Source: Acidobacteriota bacterium (GTDB taxonomy: Bacteria; Acidobacteriota; Vicinamibacteria; Vicinamibacterales; UBA2999). Taken from it: a DNA stretch of 62,247 nt. The notes beneath the pieces are model-generated. The model made no database searches, had not been told where the DNA came from, and worked only from the letters and a program-made list of their open reading frames with translations. Below, piece by piece: positions 17,009 to 26,206 of the stretch. Location: the NCBI GenBank assembly GCA_963169195.1, contig CAUJDN010000063.1, forward strand, positions 1-62,247. The letters are read 5' to 3'. The position numbers were made by a program, and so were the translations under genes. Numbering within the stretch: the stretch's first letter is position 1; each line of letters starts with the position of its first letter.

Positions 17009-18145
17009 TCACTCGCGGCTCAGGTCCGCGTAGAGCTGTTCGTAGGCCCGAAGCATGTGCCCGGTCGTGAAGCGCTCGCCAAATCGCTGCTGAGCCCGCG
17101 CCGCCATCTCGCGGGCCCCGCCGGGGTCGGCCACCAGCTGCTCCACCGCCCCGACGATGGCCGGCGCGTCCCCGGCCGGAATCACCACCGCACAGCGTCC
17201 CCCGTCCACCACGGCGCGGTTCTCGCCCACATCGGTCACGACGATGGGCCGGCGCGCCGCCATCGCCTCGAGCAGCATCATCGACATCGCTTCCCAGAGC
17301 GACGGCATGACGAAGAGGTCGAGCGCGGTCAGCAGCTCCTGGCTGTCCGCCCGCCAGCTCGTGAAGAGGATGCGCGGGCCGAACCCGAGCGTCTCGGCCG
17401 CCCGGCGCAACTGGGCCTCGTCTGGCCCGCCGCCGATGATCACCAGCCGCATGGACGCATGCCGGGGGAGAAGGCGGGTCGCCGCCTCGAGCAGATGCGG
17501 TATCCCTTTCTGGCGTGACAGCACGGCAATGCAACCGACGACGAACTCATGCGGGCCGATCCCCAGCTCGGCCCGCTTCCGGTCCCGCGTCACGCCGTCG
17601 TCCACGAAGCGATTCTCCTCCACGCCGTTGAGGACGGTCCTGATGTGGCCTGGCCGCACGCGGAAGTGCTCGATCAGGGCGGCACGCTGCGTGTCGGAAA
17701 CCGAGATCAGCTGGGTGGCGCCGCCGCAGAACCACCGCTCGAGGCGTTGCTCGCGGTCGAGGCTCGCCGTGTAGTTGCCGAAGTGAAACGTATGCACCCA
17801 CGGCGGAAGCACGCGGAAGGGTGCGAGCGGCCCGGCATGCAGGAGCGCGGGCCCCCCATGCGTGTGGATGACGTCGGGCTTCCACCGGCGCAGATGCCGC
17901 CCGAGCGTCAGAGGCGTCAGGTGCCGGAACGCCCGCCGCCCCGGCGACACCAGTTGCACGTCGACGCCCTCCGCACTCAGACGGTCGGCGAGGATCCCCA
18001 GTTCGCTCGTGCAGCACACGCCCACATCGAACCGTTCCCGGTCCAGGCGCCGGCCGAGGTGCACGACCACCTGCTCGGCCCCGCCGATGTGCATGGAGCC
18101 GATGATCTGCAGGACCCGGATCTTCCGCCGCACGGTCTGATTCAT
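17009..18145 (-). CDS. Family 4 glycosyltransferase (GT-B fold)
   Basis: A 378-residue soluble GT4 enzyme. It opens with RVLQIIGSMHIGGAEQVVVHL, the acceptor-domain start with the glycine-rich GGAE loop. The C-terminal donor-binding domain has VGCIAVLSRQKGIPHLLEA (about 205) and FVMPSLWEAMSMMLLEAMAA (about 277), the retaining EX7E-type motif. It probably adds a hexose from a nucleotide sugar during repeat-unit assembly on the cytoplasmic face. ATG 18145 overlaps the stop of the upstream GT4 gene by four bases. It is the last gene of the large operon that begins near 35508. About 200 bases without a gene follow downstream (16807-17008). Confidence 0.88.
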   Translation of the reverse strand: MNQTVRRKIRVLQIIGSMHIGGAEQVVVHLGRRLDRERFDVGVCCTSELGILADRLSAEGVDVQLVSPGRRAFRHLTPLTLGRHLRRWKPDVIHTHGGPALLHAGPLAPFRVLPPWVHTFHFGNYTASLDREQRLERWFCGGATQLISVSDTQRAALIEHFRVRPGHIRTVLNGVEENRFVDDGVTRDRKRAELGIGPHEFVVGCIAVLSRQKGIPHLLEAATRLLPRHASMRLVIIGGGPDEAQLRRAAETLGFGPRILFTSWRADSQELLTALDLFVMPSLWEAMSMMLLEAMAARRPIVVTDVGENRAVVDGGRCAVVIPAGDAPAIVGAVEQLVADPGGAREMAARAQQRFGERFTTGHMLRAYEQLYADLSRE

Positions 18146-19290
18146 GCGTCGGCCGTCGCTCCTTCACGCATGCCCCTGAGCAGATTCCGGCAGAGCGCCT
18201 CCTCGGCGAGGACGCGCTGCCGGAACGAAAACCGCTCGTTCACCAGCGCGCGGCCGGCGGCCGCCAGACGCGCCGCCTCGTCCGGGTGGTCCAGCAGCTG
18301 TCGCAGGCCGCGGGCGATCGCCGCGGGATCGTGGGGCTCGATCAGGATGCCGGTTTCCCCGGGAAAGACGATCTCACGGACGCCGCCGACATCGGTGGCC
18401 AGCACGGGCTTGCCCATGCAGAGCGCTTCCAGGATCACGTTGGGGAAGCCTTCGGTGTGCGACGTGAGGGCCAGCAGGTCGATGTCACGGAAGACCGGGC
18501 GGACGTCGGGCTGGTGCCCGAGCAGCACGACGCGATCGGCGAGGCCGAGCTCCCGGGCCAACGCCTCCACATGAGGCCGGTCCGGCCCGTCGCCGGCGAA
18601 CACATACCACGTCGCGGGATGCGAGCGGCGCACGTCGGCCGCCGCGTGCAGCAGGTCGAGTTGACCTTTCTCCCGGCTGAGCCGCCCGATGCAGCCGACC
18701 ACCCTGGCGGTCGGCGGAATGCCCGCCCGGCTGCGGATCACGCCGGAGTCGACCGTCGACGGGTCGTAATTGGCCGTGACGATGGCGTTGCGGACGAGCG
18801 CGACCTTGTGTCGGGGCACGCCATGGGCGATGACGGCGTCGCGGGTCTGGCCCGAGACGGCGACCACCAGGTCGAACTTCGGCCGCACGAACCGTGCCGC
18901 GCGCCAGTACGTGCGGTACCGCAGATCGTTCATGATCCAGCCGTGCATCGTCGTCATGATGGGGACGCGATGGAGGCGCGAGACCAGGTAGGTCAGGATC
19001 TCGGACTTGTAGTCGTGGGCGTGAACGAGATGGATGTCGTGGTCCCTGATGGCGCGGATGATCGTCCCAATCATCCGTGGATCGAATCGCGAGGTCGTCC
19101 GAATCGGAATCACGCCGATGCCGCGCGCCGCCAGGGCCTCCTCGTACGCGTTCGGGGGTTCGCTGGCGAGCTGGAAGAGGCCGACCGTGTGCGAGAACTC
19201 ACCGGGCGTGGCGGCCAGGGCCGTCTCCATGATGGTCTTCCCGGGCCCGCAGATGCGGTCGGTGTCCCTCAGATGCAGCACGTTGATCAT
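18142..19290 (-). CDS. Family 4 glycosyltransferase (GT-B fold)
   Basis: A 382-residue GT4 enzyme distinct from its neighbour. It opens with NVLHLRDTDRICGPGKTIME, which holds the glycine-containing acceptor loop. It continues with LVHAHDYKSEIL (about 92), VGCIGRLSREKGQLDLLHA (about 190) and LTSHTEGFPNVILEALCMGK (about 270, EX7E). It is predicted to be cytoplasmic. ATG 19290 overlaps the hydrolase gene by four bases, and its own end overlaps the next GT4 by four, so translation is coupled along this stretch. It probably adds one sugar of the EPS repeat unit; donor and acceptor are unknown. Confidence 0.88.
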   Translation of the reverse strand: MINVLHLRDTDRICGPGKTIMETALAATPGEFSHTVGLFQLASEPPNAYEEALAARGIGVIPIRTTSRFDPRMIGTIIRAIRDHDIHLVHAHDYKSEILTYLVSRLHRVPIMTTMHGWIMNDLRYRTYWRAARFVRPKFDLVVAVSGQTRDAVIAHGVPRHKVALVRNAIVTANYDPSTVDSGVIRSRAGIPPTARVVGCIGRLSREKGQLDLLHAAADVRRSHPATWYVFAGDGPDRPHVEALARELGLADRVVLLGHQPDVRPVFRDIDLLALTSHTEGFPNVILEALCMGKPVLATDVGGVREIVFPGETGILIEPHDPAAIARGLRQLLDHPDEAARLAAAGRALVNERFSFRQRVLAEEALCRNLLRGMREGATADA

Positions 19291-20126
19291 CGGCGGTGCC
19301 CCAGCCAGCGCATCGTGGCGTCGAGCAGGCCGGGGGCCTCGTTGTAGAAGCGGCTGATCTCCTTCCAGAACGGCTCTTCCCTGACCACGGCAAGCGACGC
19401 GGCGCGGCCGCGTTCCTGGAAACCGCGCAGGTCGGAGCCCGGTGTGGCGGCGGGGTTCCGGTCGACCTGCGCGATCAGCGTCGGCGCCTCCAGGGCCGGG
19501 GGATTCGCGGCCATCGAGAGCGATCGCAGCTCGCGCGCCATGGCGGGCCCCAAGTCGTATCCGTCCACGTTGACCGAGTGGCCGGACTCCAGCGCGCGCA
19601 TGAGCGCGTCACGGTCTTCGCGGACCTCGCGGTACACTGCGAGCTGCGTCGTGACGTTGATCCGCAGCAGTTCCTGCAAGTAGGCCGAGCCATCCAGGAT
19701 CGGCGCCCAGCAGACAAGGCGGTCGACGTCCCGGCGGTGCCCCGACACCTCGGCGGCCAGCGTCGCGCCGAGCCGCAGTCCGAGCAATGCCGCGCGATCC
19801 GCGCCCGTCCGTCGCATCAGCTCGTCCATCGCCGCCTCGATGTCGGCCCGGCACGTCGTCAAGGTGATCGCCTCGAACTCGCCGCCGCTGTCGCCGTACC
19901 CCATGCAGTCGAAGCGCAGCACCGGGTGGCCCGCGCCGCTCAGGGCTCGGGCGGAGGTGACCATGACGCGGTGGGACCACAGCTTCTCTTCCGCGAAGGC
20001 ATGACAGAACACGAACGGCACCTCGCGAGCGCCGCCTGCGGGCTCGTGGAGCACGCCGAACAGGCGGGCCGACGGGCCCTCGAAGAAGAACGGCGTCTCG
20101 ACGCCGTGACCGGTTCCCGTGCTCAT
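19287..20126 (-). CDS. Alpha/beta hydrolase of the exosortase-A-associated type 2 group
   Basis: This 279-residue protein has an alpha/beta-hydrolase fold. It matches my memory of the hydrolase 2 family found beside exosortase A EPS genes (TIGR03101). Seen features are FVFCHAFAEEKLWSHR, near the oxyanion hole, and FDCMGYGDSGGEF. At the nucleophile elbow LLGLRLGATLA the usual serine of G-x-S-x-G is an arginine. Ordinary serine hydrolysis is therefore unlikely, and the role is unknown. ATG 20126 overlaps the GT2 stop by four bases, and its stop overlaps the GT4 start by four. The frame extends upstream to 21353 but that part is out of frame with the real GT2 gene and should be ignored. Confidence 0.82.
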   Translation of the reverse strand: MSTGTGHGVETPFFFEGPSARLFGVLHEPAGGAREVPFVFCHAFAEEKLWSHRVMVTSARALSGAGHPVLRFDCMGYGDSGGEFEAITLTTCRADIEAAMDELMRRTGADRAALLGLRLGATLAAEVSGHRRDVDRLVCWAPILDGSAYLQELLRINVTTQLAVYREVREDRDALMRALESGHSVNVDGYDLGPAMARELRSLSMAANPPALEAPTLIAQVDRNPAATPGSDLRGFQERGRAASLAVVREEPFWKEISRFYNEAPGLLDATMRWLGHRR

Positions 20127-21271
20127 CGTCGTGTCGGAGACCAGATCTCCTGGCGCGTGCCGGCGAGGAACTTGGCCCAGGCCGACATGGTCGCCATGGT
20201 CACGGTCGTGAAGTAGGCGGAGACTCTGACGGGAAGCGACCGCGCGAGCGGCGGATATGGCAGGGCCGTGCCGCCGGCCAGCGCGTAGAAGGCCCCCTGC
20301 AGGATCAACAGGCCCAGGTACGTCGGCGACGCCGGCGCGAGCAGGGCCGAGGCGAGCAGCGCCGTGACGAGGAACACGGGAACCATCCAGCGCATCAGCT
20401 TGTGTGAGACGAGCGCGAAGGCGAACCAGCCATGGGCGAACGGGTTCATGAGGTGCGCGTACTCGCGCAAGGTGGTCATGCCCCGAAGCACCGTGCGGAC
20501 CTTGCGATCGAACTCGTCCCGATGGCTCACCGTCGCCCGCATCGTCCCCCGGGCATCGGCCACCGCCACCGCGCGGTACCCCCGTTCGACCGTTCGCAGC
20601 ACCGACAGGAAGTCGGGTGCCAGACCGGGCGCGAAGGGTTCGCACAGCGGGCGCCGTTGCGCATAGAACGACCCGCTCGCCCCCACAATCGAGTGCAGTT
20701 GCGACTCGAGCCGGCGCAGCCACAGCTCGTAGCGGCCGTACAGACCTTCGCCGCCCATCTGGGCAATGTGATCCTCGCCGGACGCGCACCCGACCTGCGG
20801 GTCCAGGAACGGCCGCACCAGCGCCTCCAGCGCACCCGGCTCCAGCTGGATGGACGCGTCCGAGAAGACAACGATCTCGTTCCGCGCCTCCGCCAGTCCG
20901 GCGTTGAGGGCGCCGGCCTTGCCGCCACGTTGATGGATCTCGATCACGCGGACGATCTCGTCCTGGCGTTCGCGCAGGTATTCGGCGGTCCCGTCGCTGC
21001 ACCCGTCGGCGACGAACAGGACTTCCATGCGCCCCACCGGGTACGCCAGCGACCGGGTATTCGCCAACTTGTCCTCGATCACCTCGCGCTCGTTGTGGAC
21101 CGGGATGATGAGCGACACGGTCGGGGCCCGATCGGTCTGGCCAGCCCCGCCTCCGACGCCGGCCCCGCGGATTCGCGTGATGACCGCCAGCGCCAGCGGG
21201 TAGCCGAAATAGGCGTACCAGGCACCAGCGACCGACAGCCAGAACAACGCCTGCAGCAGCGTCGCAATCAT
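20123..21271 (-). CDS. Family 2 glycosyltransferase, membrane-bound
   Basis: A 382-residue GT2 enzyme with an N-terminal membrane segment (LLQALFWLSVAGAWYAYFGY) and the catalytic domain. That domain contains SLIIPVHNEREVIEDKL (about 48), VLFVADGCSDGT, and VVFSDASIQLEPGALEALV (about 128, acidic metal-binding site). Three C-terminal hydrophobic segments follow (about 285-370). The start is ATG 21271, whose ATGA overlaps the stop of the ATP-grasp gene. A longer frame to 21328 exists but has no reason to be used. It belongs to the EPS operon and probably builds the repeat unit at the inner membrane. It differs from the GT2 proteins at 1812 and 12834, which carry a clear QxxRW. Confidence 0.86.
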   Translation of the reverse strand: MIATLLQALFWLSVAGAWYAYFGYPLALAVITRIRGAGVGGGAGQTDRAPTVSLIIPVHNEREVIEDKLANTRSLAYPVGRMEVLFVADGCSDGTAEYLRERQDEIVRVIEIHQRGGKAGALNAGLAEARNEIVVFSDASIQLEPGALEALVRPFLDPQVGCASGEDHIAQMGGEGLYGRYELWLRRLESQLHSIVGASGSFYAQRRPLCEPFAPGLAPDFLSVLRTVERGYRAVAVADARGTMRATVSHRDEFDRKVRTVLRGMTTLREYAHLMNPFAHGWFAFALVSHKLMRWMVPVFLVTALLASALLAPASPTYLGLLILQGAFYALAGGTALPYPPLARSLPVRVSAYFTTVTMATMSAWAKFLAGTRQEIWSPTRR

Positions 21272-22455
21272 CGGGTGCCCCGAATCCACTGGCGTGTCTC
21301 GGTGAGCCACGGCCGGGGGTCGTCCCACCGCGGGTTGTCGTACCGCTGATCATGGCGCCACAGCTTCAGGAAATCGCGCACGACGCCCAGCCGGCCCCCC
21401 GGGATACCCGCGGCTGTCGACCCCGCGCCGAACAGCTGGATCAACAGCGAGTCCACATCTCCCCAGAACCAGCGACTCTGTACCCCGACGCGGTACGTCG
21501 GCGGCTCGACCGGCCCGCGGCCGGCATGCGCCTCGACCAGGATCCTCGGAAAGTCCACGCCCGCGTCGATGGCCAGCTGGAGCGAGCCCCAGAACCGGCC
21601 GTTGATCTCCAGGAGTCGGGGCGTATTGTCGCGGCAATCACGCTTGAACTCCACCATCGCCACGCCCTCCCAGTCGAGATCGGTGAGCAGGGCGATGGCG
21701 TGCTGAAGCGCGTCCGCCGGCATCGGCACGCTCTCGCAAAGCACGCTCACCCCGCCCGACGGCGGTTTCTCGCGCAGCCGCCGGTGCGCAAACGACGCGA
21801 CGAGCCGCCCCGAGACGATGCAAGCGAACACGCCGAAGCCCGGCCCTTCGATCTTCTCCTGCAGCGCAATCGGATAGAGCTCGGGCCGGTAGGAGGCAAG
21901 GCGCGCGTGCAGCTCCGCATCGTCGGTCGCGTAGGAGACGACGCCCGCGTGCCACCCGTCGGCGGCACGGACGCGGGAGCGCGCCGGTTTCAGGACCACA
22001 GGATACGTGAGGCCCATGCCGCCCGTCTCGCAGCCGGGCCGCTCGACCACGTGCGTCCGCGGAATCGGCACGCCCAGACGCGGTGCTCGTCGCATCAGGC
22101 CGACCTTGTCGGCGGCGTCGGTGATGGCCGCCGAGCTCGGCAGCGGAAGGCCGCAGCGCGCGGGCCATTCGCTCCGGCGCGAGACCGCAATCATGCTGGA
22201 GACGTCGGCCACCGGCAGCAGGACATCGATCGCGAGGCGCTCCAGCTCACCCCGGAGCGCCTGAATGAAATCGGCCTCGTGCCGAAGCGGGCTGGGATAC
22301 ACGACGCGATGCGCACAATAGCGTGACTGGTGGGCGAGCGCGCCCGGTGTCGACTCGCCAACGGCCACCCAGTGCCCCGCGCGTCCCAGTGAACGTACCA
22401 CCGCGAGCGCGGATCGACTGTTGCCGTCGGTGACCAGGATTCTCAGCGGTGGCAC
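21268..22455 (-). CDS. ATP-grasp superfamily ligase
   Basis: A 395-residue ATP-grasp protein. It starts with a PreATP-grasp Rossmann domain (RILVTDGNSRSALAVVRSLG). The nucleotide-binding lobe follows (YPVVLKPARSRVR, about 150), then the metal-binding lobe motif MVEFKRDCRDNTPRLLEING (about 275). These proteins form amide or thioester bonds between a carboxylate and an amine using ATP. In carbohydrate clusters they often attach amino acids or other acyl groups. The start is probably GTG 22455; the frame stays open to 22788 but overlaps the upstream O-antigen ligase gene there. The stop overlaps the GT2 start (ATGA). With the FemAB-like protein in the same operon it hints at amino-acyl decoration, which is inference. 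Confidence 0.8.
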   Translation of the reverse strand: MPPLRILVTDGNSRSALAVVRSLGRAGHWVAVGESTPGALAHQSRYCAHRVVYPSPLRHEADFIQALRGELERLAIDVLLPVADVSSMIAVSRRSEWPARCGLPLPSSAAITDAADKVGLMRRAPRLGVPIPRTHVVERPGCETGGMGLTYPVVLKPARSRVRAADGWHAGVVSYATDDAELHARLASYRPELYPIALQEKIEGPGFGVFACIVSGRLVASFAHRRLREKPPSGGVSVLCESVPMPADALQHAIALLTDLDWEGVAMVEFKRDCRDNTPRLLEINGRFWGSLQLAIDAGVDFPRILVEAHAGRGPVEPPTYRVGVQSRWFWGDVDSLLIQLFGAGSTAAGIPGGRLGVVRDFLKLWRHDQRYDNPRWDDPRPWLTETRQWIRGTR

Positions 22456-22475
22456 CAGGCTCGGCTCTGCGTGGG

Positions 22476-23900
22476 TCAGCGAGGCCCGACGGATCGGAGC
22501 GGGGCCGACGCCGCATGCGGCGATTGCGGCCGGATCACGCCGGGGACCCAGGGCCCCTCGGCCGCGCCGCGCTTCGGGGCCGCCAGTGAGCCCGCCGCGG
22601 CGAACACGCGGCCGGACGACTCCGAGGGCACCCGCTCGACCTCGGCCTTCGCCGGTTCGGCCATCGTCATTGCCTTCGCGCTCGCCGCGAGAGCGCTGAG
22701 CAGATACAGGTGTGGATAGGTGAGGCCACCCAGGAACGTGCCTCCGACTGCATAGCCGATCAGGCTCATGTTCAGCAACCGTGGCCACGCTCGCTGCTCG
22801 GCGCTCGACCCCTGCTCGCGGGCCAGTCGATGGCTCTGCTCGTTGGCGGCGAAACTGGTGCCGATGGTGATCAGCAGCAGGATCAGCCCGACGAACCCGT
22901 ACTCACCCAGCGTGCGGAAGTAGATGCTGTGCGCGCTCAGCCATCGACGGGATCCCCAGGTGTAGGTCTCCTCTTCCTTGGGCAGGTAGCGCAGCCCGTA
23001 GGCAACGTTGAAGTTCCCGGCGCCCACACCAAAAGGATAGTCGACGGCCATCTGGACGGCGACACCCCACATTTTCAGGCGGCCGGCCGCGGACCCGTCC
23101 TCCTCGTAGGTTCCCACGGTCGCCAGCCGCTCGACGTACGCGGTTGGTCCCAGCGTCACCAGCGCGGCCACGAGAGCGGCCGCCACTCCCAGCGCCAGCG
23201 CTCGGCGACGGGCCAGCGCCACGAAGTAGTACGTCCCCATGGCCACCACGGCGAGCGCGGCCCCGCGTGACTGCGTCCCCATCACCCCGAAGACGCACGC
23301 CACGACGGCCACGGCGCCGAGGATCCGGGGCCCCCATGCCTGCTGCCGATAGGTGAGGAAGAGGGCGATCGGGAGAAAGATGCACAGCGCCCACGCGAAG
23401 TCGTTGCCGTCCCCTGTGAAGTACGCACCTGCCATCGCCTCCTGTCGACCTGCCGACGTGAGTGGATCCAGGTTGCGTGCCACCATCGCCACCACGATGA
23501 GGCTGAGCATCAGCGCCAGCTTCCTGACACGAGCGGGCCGGTCCACCAGATACGCGGTAATCAGGAACAGGCCGAAGTAGTCCAGGTGAATCCGGAACGC
23601 CGTCAAGGCCGAGGTCTGCACGACGGCATAGGCGACGGTCAGCCCCGTGAAGCCCACGAACGCGACCAGCAGCCGGGACTGCGAATACTCGAAGAACGCC
23701 CTCAGGCCGACCCGCATGACCACGGTCAGGATCAGGCCCCACGCCAGCAGCGTGGAAACGCGCGCCGCGGCGAGAAGGGGCACGACCTGGGCCAGCCCCA
23801 GGATTTCAATCGCCAGGAGCAGCAGGTACGCCCGGAAAAGATGGTCCGAGTTGCCCAGGAGAGGCATCCTCCAATCGGTGTTCGACTGGTCGGTCTGCAT
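22476..23900 (-). CDS. O-antigen ligase / Wzy-type polymerase
   Basis: A 474-residue integral membrane protein with about ten hydrophobic segments between residues 20 and 420. A large periplasmic loop carries RLKMWGVAVQMAVDYPFGVG and SAHSIYFRTLGEYGFVG, the Wzy_C/WaaL family signature. It probably polymerises EPS repeat units or transfers glycan to an acceptor at the periplasmic face. The exosortase-A-associated family of this type is a putative O-glycosylation ligase. ATG 23900 is two bases after the deacetylase stop. The C-terminal 60 residues (after about 410) are charged and probably cytoplasmic. The frame extends upstream to 24866 through the deacetylase gene but that is not coding. Confidence 0.87.
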   Translation of the reverse strand: MQTDQSNTDWRMPLLGNSDHLFRAYLLLLAIEILGLAQVVPLLAAARVSTLLAWGLILTVVMRVGLRAFFEYSQSRLLVAFVGFTGLTVAYAVVQTSALTAFRIHLDYFGLFLITAYLVDRPARVRKLALMLSLIVVAMVARNLDPLTSAGRQEAMAGAYFTGDGNDFAWALCIFLPIALFLTYRQQAWGPRILGAVAVVACVFGVMGTQSRGAALAVVAMGTYYFVALARRRALALGVAAALVAALVTLGPTAYVERLATVGTYEEDGSAAGRLKMWGVAVQMAVDYPFGVGAGNFNVAYGLRYLPKEEETYTWGSRRWLSAHSIYFRTLGEYGFVGLILLLITIGTSFAANEQSHRLAREQGSSAEQRAWPRLLNMSLIGYAVGGTFLGGLTYPHLYLLSALAASAKAMTMAEPAKAEVERVPSESSGRVFAAAGSLAAPKRGAAEGPWVPGVIRPQSPHAASAPLRSVGPR

Positions 23901-23902
23901 CG

Positions 23903-24955
23903 TCAGATCACCCCTGCGACCCGTGCGAGGAACATCGAGGGATGGGCCGTCGGCCCCTCGTGCATGTTGACACGTCTGAGCGCGTAGCGGTCGCCGGCGT
24001 CCACCGGCCCCTCCGCGGTGCCGAACGCCACGGCATAGCCCGCATCGCGCACCGCCTCGGCGACGTCGGCATTCCAGTCGCCGTTGGGATAGGCGAACGC
24101 CCTGACACCGGCGCCCAGGCGTGCCTCGATGTCCTGTCGCGACTGCGTCACCTCGTCGCGGGCCTCGCCCGTCGACAACGCGGGCAACAGCCGATGCGAG
24201 ACGCCGTGCCCGCCGAACGCCACGCCCCCAGCGTACATCTCCTCCACCTGATCCCAGTCCATGAAGGCGTCCACGGGCGTCCGGGCCGGGGCGCCGTTGA
24301 GCGCGCGAAGCGCGTCGACGATGGGCCGCGTGTCCACCATCCGGCCCTTCACGTCCCTGACCATCGTCAGGGCCGTGGCCCGGCTGGAGGACTCGTCGGC
24401 GGCCAGCATGCCGTCCAGCCCGTGCTCGGCCAGCTGGGCCTGCGCCCGGCGCCGGAAGGCCTCGTCCGCGCGGGCGCGCCGCCACGCGTCCACCAGTGCG
24501 GCGCCGATCTCCTCCTGCCAGAACATGCGCGCTGTGCCGATGAACCCGGTGGAGAGGAAGACGACAGCCGGGATTCGGCACTCCTGCAGGATCGGCCACG
24601 CCTCGTCGTACGTGTCGCGCCATCCGTCGTCGAAGGTCACCAGGCAGGAGTTCGGGTCGAAGGGACGGTGCGACTCGATACGCGCGACGAACTCGTCCAG
24701 CGATATCACGTTGAACTCGCGCCGCAGCAGCCGCATGTGCATGGCGAAGGTGGGCTGCGTGACGATGATGGCGGGATGGGACCAGCTCTGGTCGACCGCT
24801 GCCGGCGCCAGGACCCGGTGATACGTCAGCACGATGGGACGCCGGCGGAGTTTCACCGACGTCCACGCCGCCAGCGCACCGGTGGTCGCGAGCGACGCCA
24901 CCATCGTGCGCTTGGCCGCGCCCTTCGCCGCACGTGCCAGGCCCATGGGAGTCAT
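23903..24955 (-). CDS. NodB-type polysaccharide deacetylase with N-terminal membrane segment
   Basis: A 350-residue carbohydrate esterase family 4 protein. An N-terminal hydrophobic segment (about 18-33) may anchor it in the membrane. IVLTYHRVL (about 41) is followed by LVTFDDGWRDTYDEAWPIL (about 105) with the catalytic aspartates and FGGHGVSHRLLPAL with the zinc-binding histidines. FAYPNGDWN near the C-terminus is also typical. It probably removes N-acetyl groups from the EPS in the periplasm. ATG 24955 overlaps the aminotransferase-family stop by four bases (ATGA). It is one of three NodB-type proteins in the window, and differs from the XrtA-type one at 27658. Confidence 0.87.
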   Translation of the reverse strand: MTPMGLARAAKGAAKRTMVASLATTGALAAWTSVKLRRRPIVLTYHRVLAPAAVDQSWSHPAIIVTQPTFAMHMRLLRREFNVISLDEFVARIESHRPFDPNSCLVTFDDGWRDTYDEAWPILQECRIPAVVFLSTGFIGTARMFWQEEIGAALVDAWRRARADEAFRRRAQAQLAEHGLDGMLAADESSSRATALTMVRDVKGRMVDTRPIVDALRALNGAPARTPVDAFMDWDQVEEMYAGGVAFGGHGVSHRLLPALSTGEARDEVTQSRQDIEARLGAGVRAFAYPNGDWNADVAEAVRDAGYAVAFGTAEGPVDAGDRYALRRVNMHEGPTAHPSMFLARVAGVI

Positions 24956-26202
24956 CGTCCGGCGGCGGTCAACGGGCGGGCAGAAGCACCTGTCCCCTCG
25001 GGCAGACCTAGCGCCCGGAGGACCTCGATCGCGCGAGCTCTGGCTCGCGGTCCGACGTAGGGATGCGTCGGCAGGGTCATGATGCGCGCCGCGACTTCTC
25101 GACCACCGCGTGCCGGGGGTACCGGGTCGACCAGATGGGGCTTCAGCTCCGCCACATCGGCCAGGGAGGCCGGGTACGACGAGGTGGCGCCGATGCCGGC
25201 GCGGTTCAGCGCCAGGACCGCCGCGTCTCGGACAGCCCGCGATGCCCACAGGACCGGCAGCCGCAGATACACGGCACGGGCATCCGCGCCAGGATGGATC
25301 GTTGTCACTCGGAGACCGTCGAGTCCATCGAGCAGTGCCCGCGCGTTGGCCACCCGCGCGTTCGTGAACTCGTCGAGTCGACGCATCATCGTCAGCGCCA
25401 GGCTCGCGACGACCGGGGCCGCCGGGGCCAGCTCGAACTCCGTCGTGAAGACCGTGCGCCCGAGGCCCAGTTGCGGGATGCGCGCGGGGATGCCGTACAG
25501 CAGCGGTCGCAGCATCGCCGCGTATGCGAGAGCCTTCATGACGTGCACCAGCGGCGCGACGCGTCGGCCCGGCGGGAGGGCGGCCAGCTCCTGCCGGACC
25601 GCGCCCGCCAGTTCGGAGGACTGCGTGAGCACCACTCCGCCCTCGATGGCGGAGACGTTCTTGCCCCGGTCGAAGCTGAACAGGCCCGCGTCGCCCCAGG
25701 TCCCCGAAGCACGACCTCCGACCGAGGCCCCCATCGCCTGGGCCGCATCGTCGACCAGGAACACGCCGAGGCGACGCGAGAGCTGATGGAGTCGCGGCAG
25801 GTCGCCGGGCAGGCCATACAGGTTGGTGGCCACAATCGCCAGCGTCCGCCCATGGTCGGCCGTTTCCAGGGCGTGCAGGTCGTAGTCGAGCGTCTCGGGC
25901 GCGATGTCCAGGACACGCGGGCGCAGACCCGCCTTCACCACGGAGGCCGCCACGGAATAGCAGGTGTAGGAGGGCAGCACCACCTGATCCCGATCGGGAG
26001 CGAGCCGGCGCATCGCCTGCAGCAGCAGCGTCATCCCGGCCCGGCCCGTGCTCGTCAGGAAGCACTCGTGAACGCCGAAGCGCTCGCGCAGGTGACGACC
26101 GAGCGCGTCCGAGGCGTCGGGGGATGACGCGGCGATCATCGGCCAGCGTGCGAGGTCGGTGAACCGGATGGGGGCGCCGGCCGGAGCGAAGTAGCGGGAC
26201 AT
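24952..26202 (-). CDS. DegT/DnrJ/EryC1/StrS-family PLP protein
   Basis: A 416-residue type I PLP-fold protein. It shows ECFLTSTGRAGMTLLLQAM (cofactor phosphate-binding loop), VVLPSYTCYSVAASVVKAGL, FLVDDAAQAMGASVGG (Asp contacting the cofactor nitrogen) and LFSFDRGKNVSAIEGGVV, whose lysine is the expected Schiff-base residue. Family members transfer an amino group to a keto-sugar; some are dehydratases. It probably makes an amino sugar for the EPS, which would then be a substrate for acylation or amidation by other enzymes of this locus. Four bases separate it from the FemAB gene, and it overlaps the deacetylase downstream. It diverges from the best-known sugar aminotransferases, so the substrate class is open. 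Confidence 0.82.
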   Translation of the reverse strand: MSRYFAPAGAPIRFTDLARWPMIAASSPDASDALGRHLRERFGVHECFLTSTGRAGMTLLLQAMRRLAPDRDQVVLPSYTCYSVAASVVKAGLRPRVLDIAPETLDYDLHALETADHGRTLAIVATNLYGLPGDLPRLHQLSRRLGVFLVDDAAQAMGASVGGRASGTWGDAGLFSFDRGKNVSAIEGGVVLTQSSELAGAVRQELAALPPGRRVAPLVHVMKALAYAAMLRPLLYGIPARIPQLGLGRTVFTTEFELAPAAPVVASLALTMMRRLDEFTNARVANARALLDGLDGLRVTTIHPGADARAVYLRLPVLWASRAVRDAAVLALNRAGIGATSSYPASLADVAELKPHLVDPVPPARGGREVAARIMTLPTHPYVGPRARARAIEVLRALGLPEGTGASARPLTAAGR

Positions 26203-26206
26203 GGGC

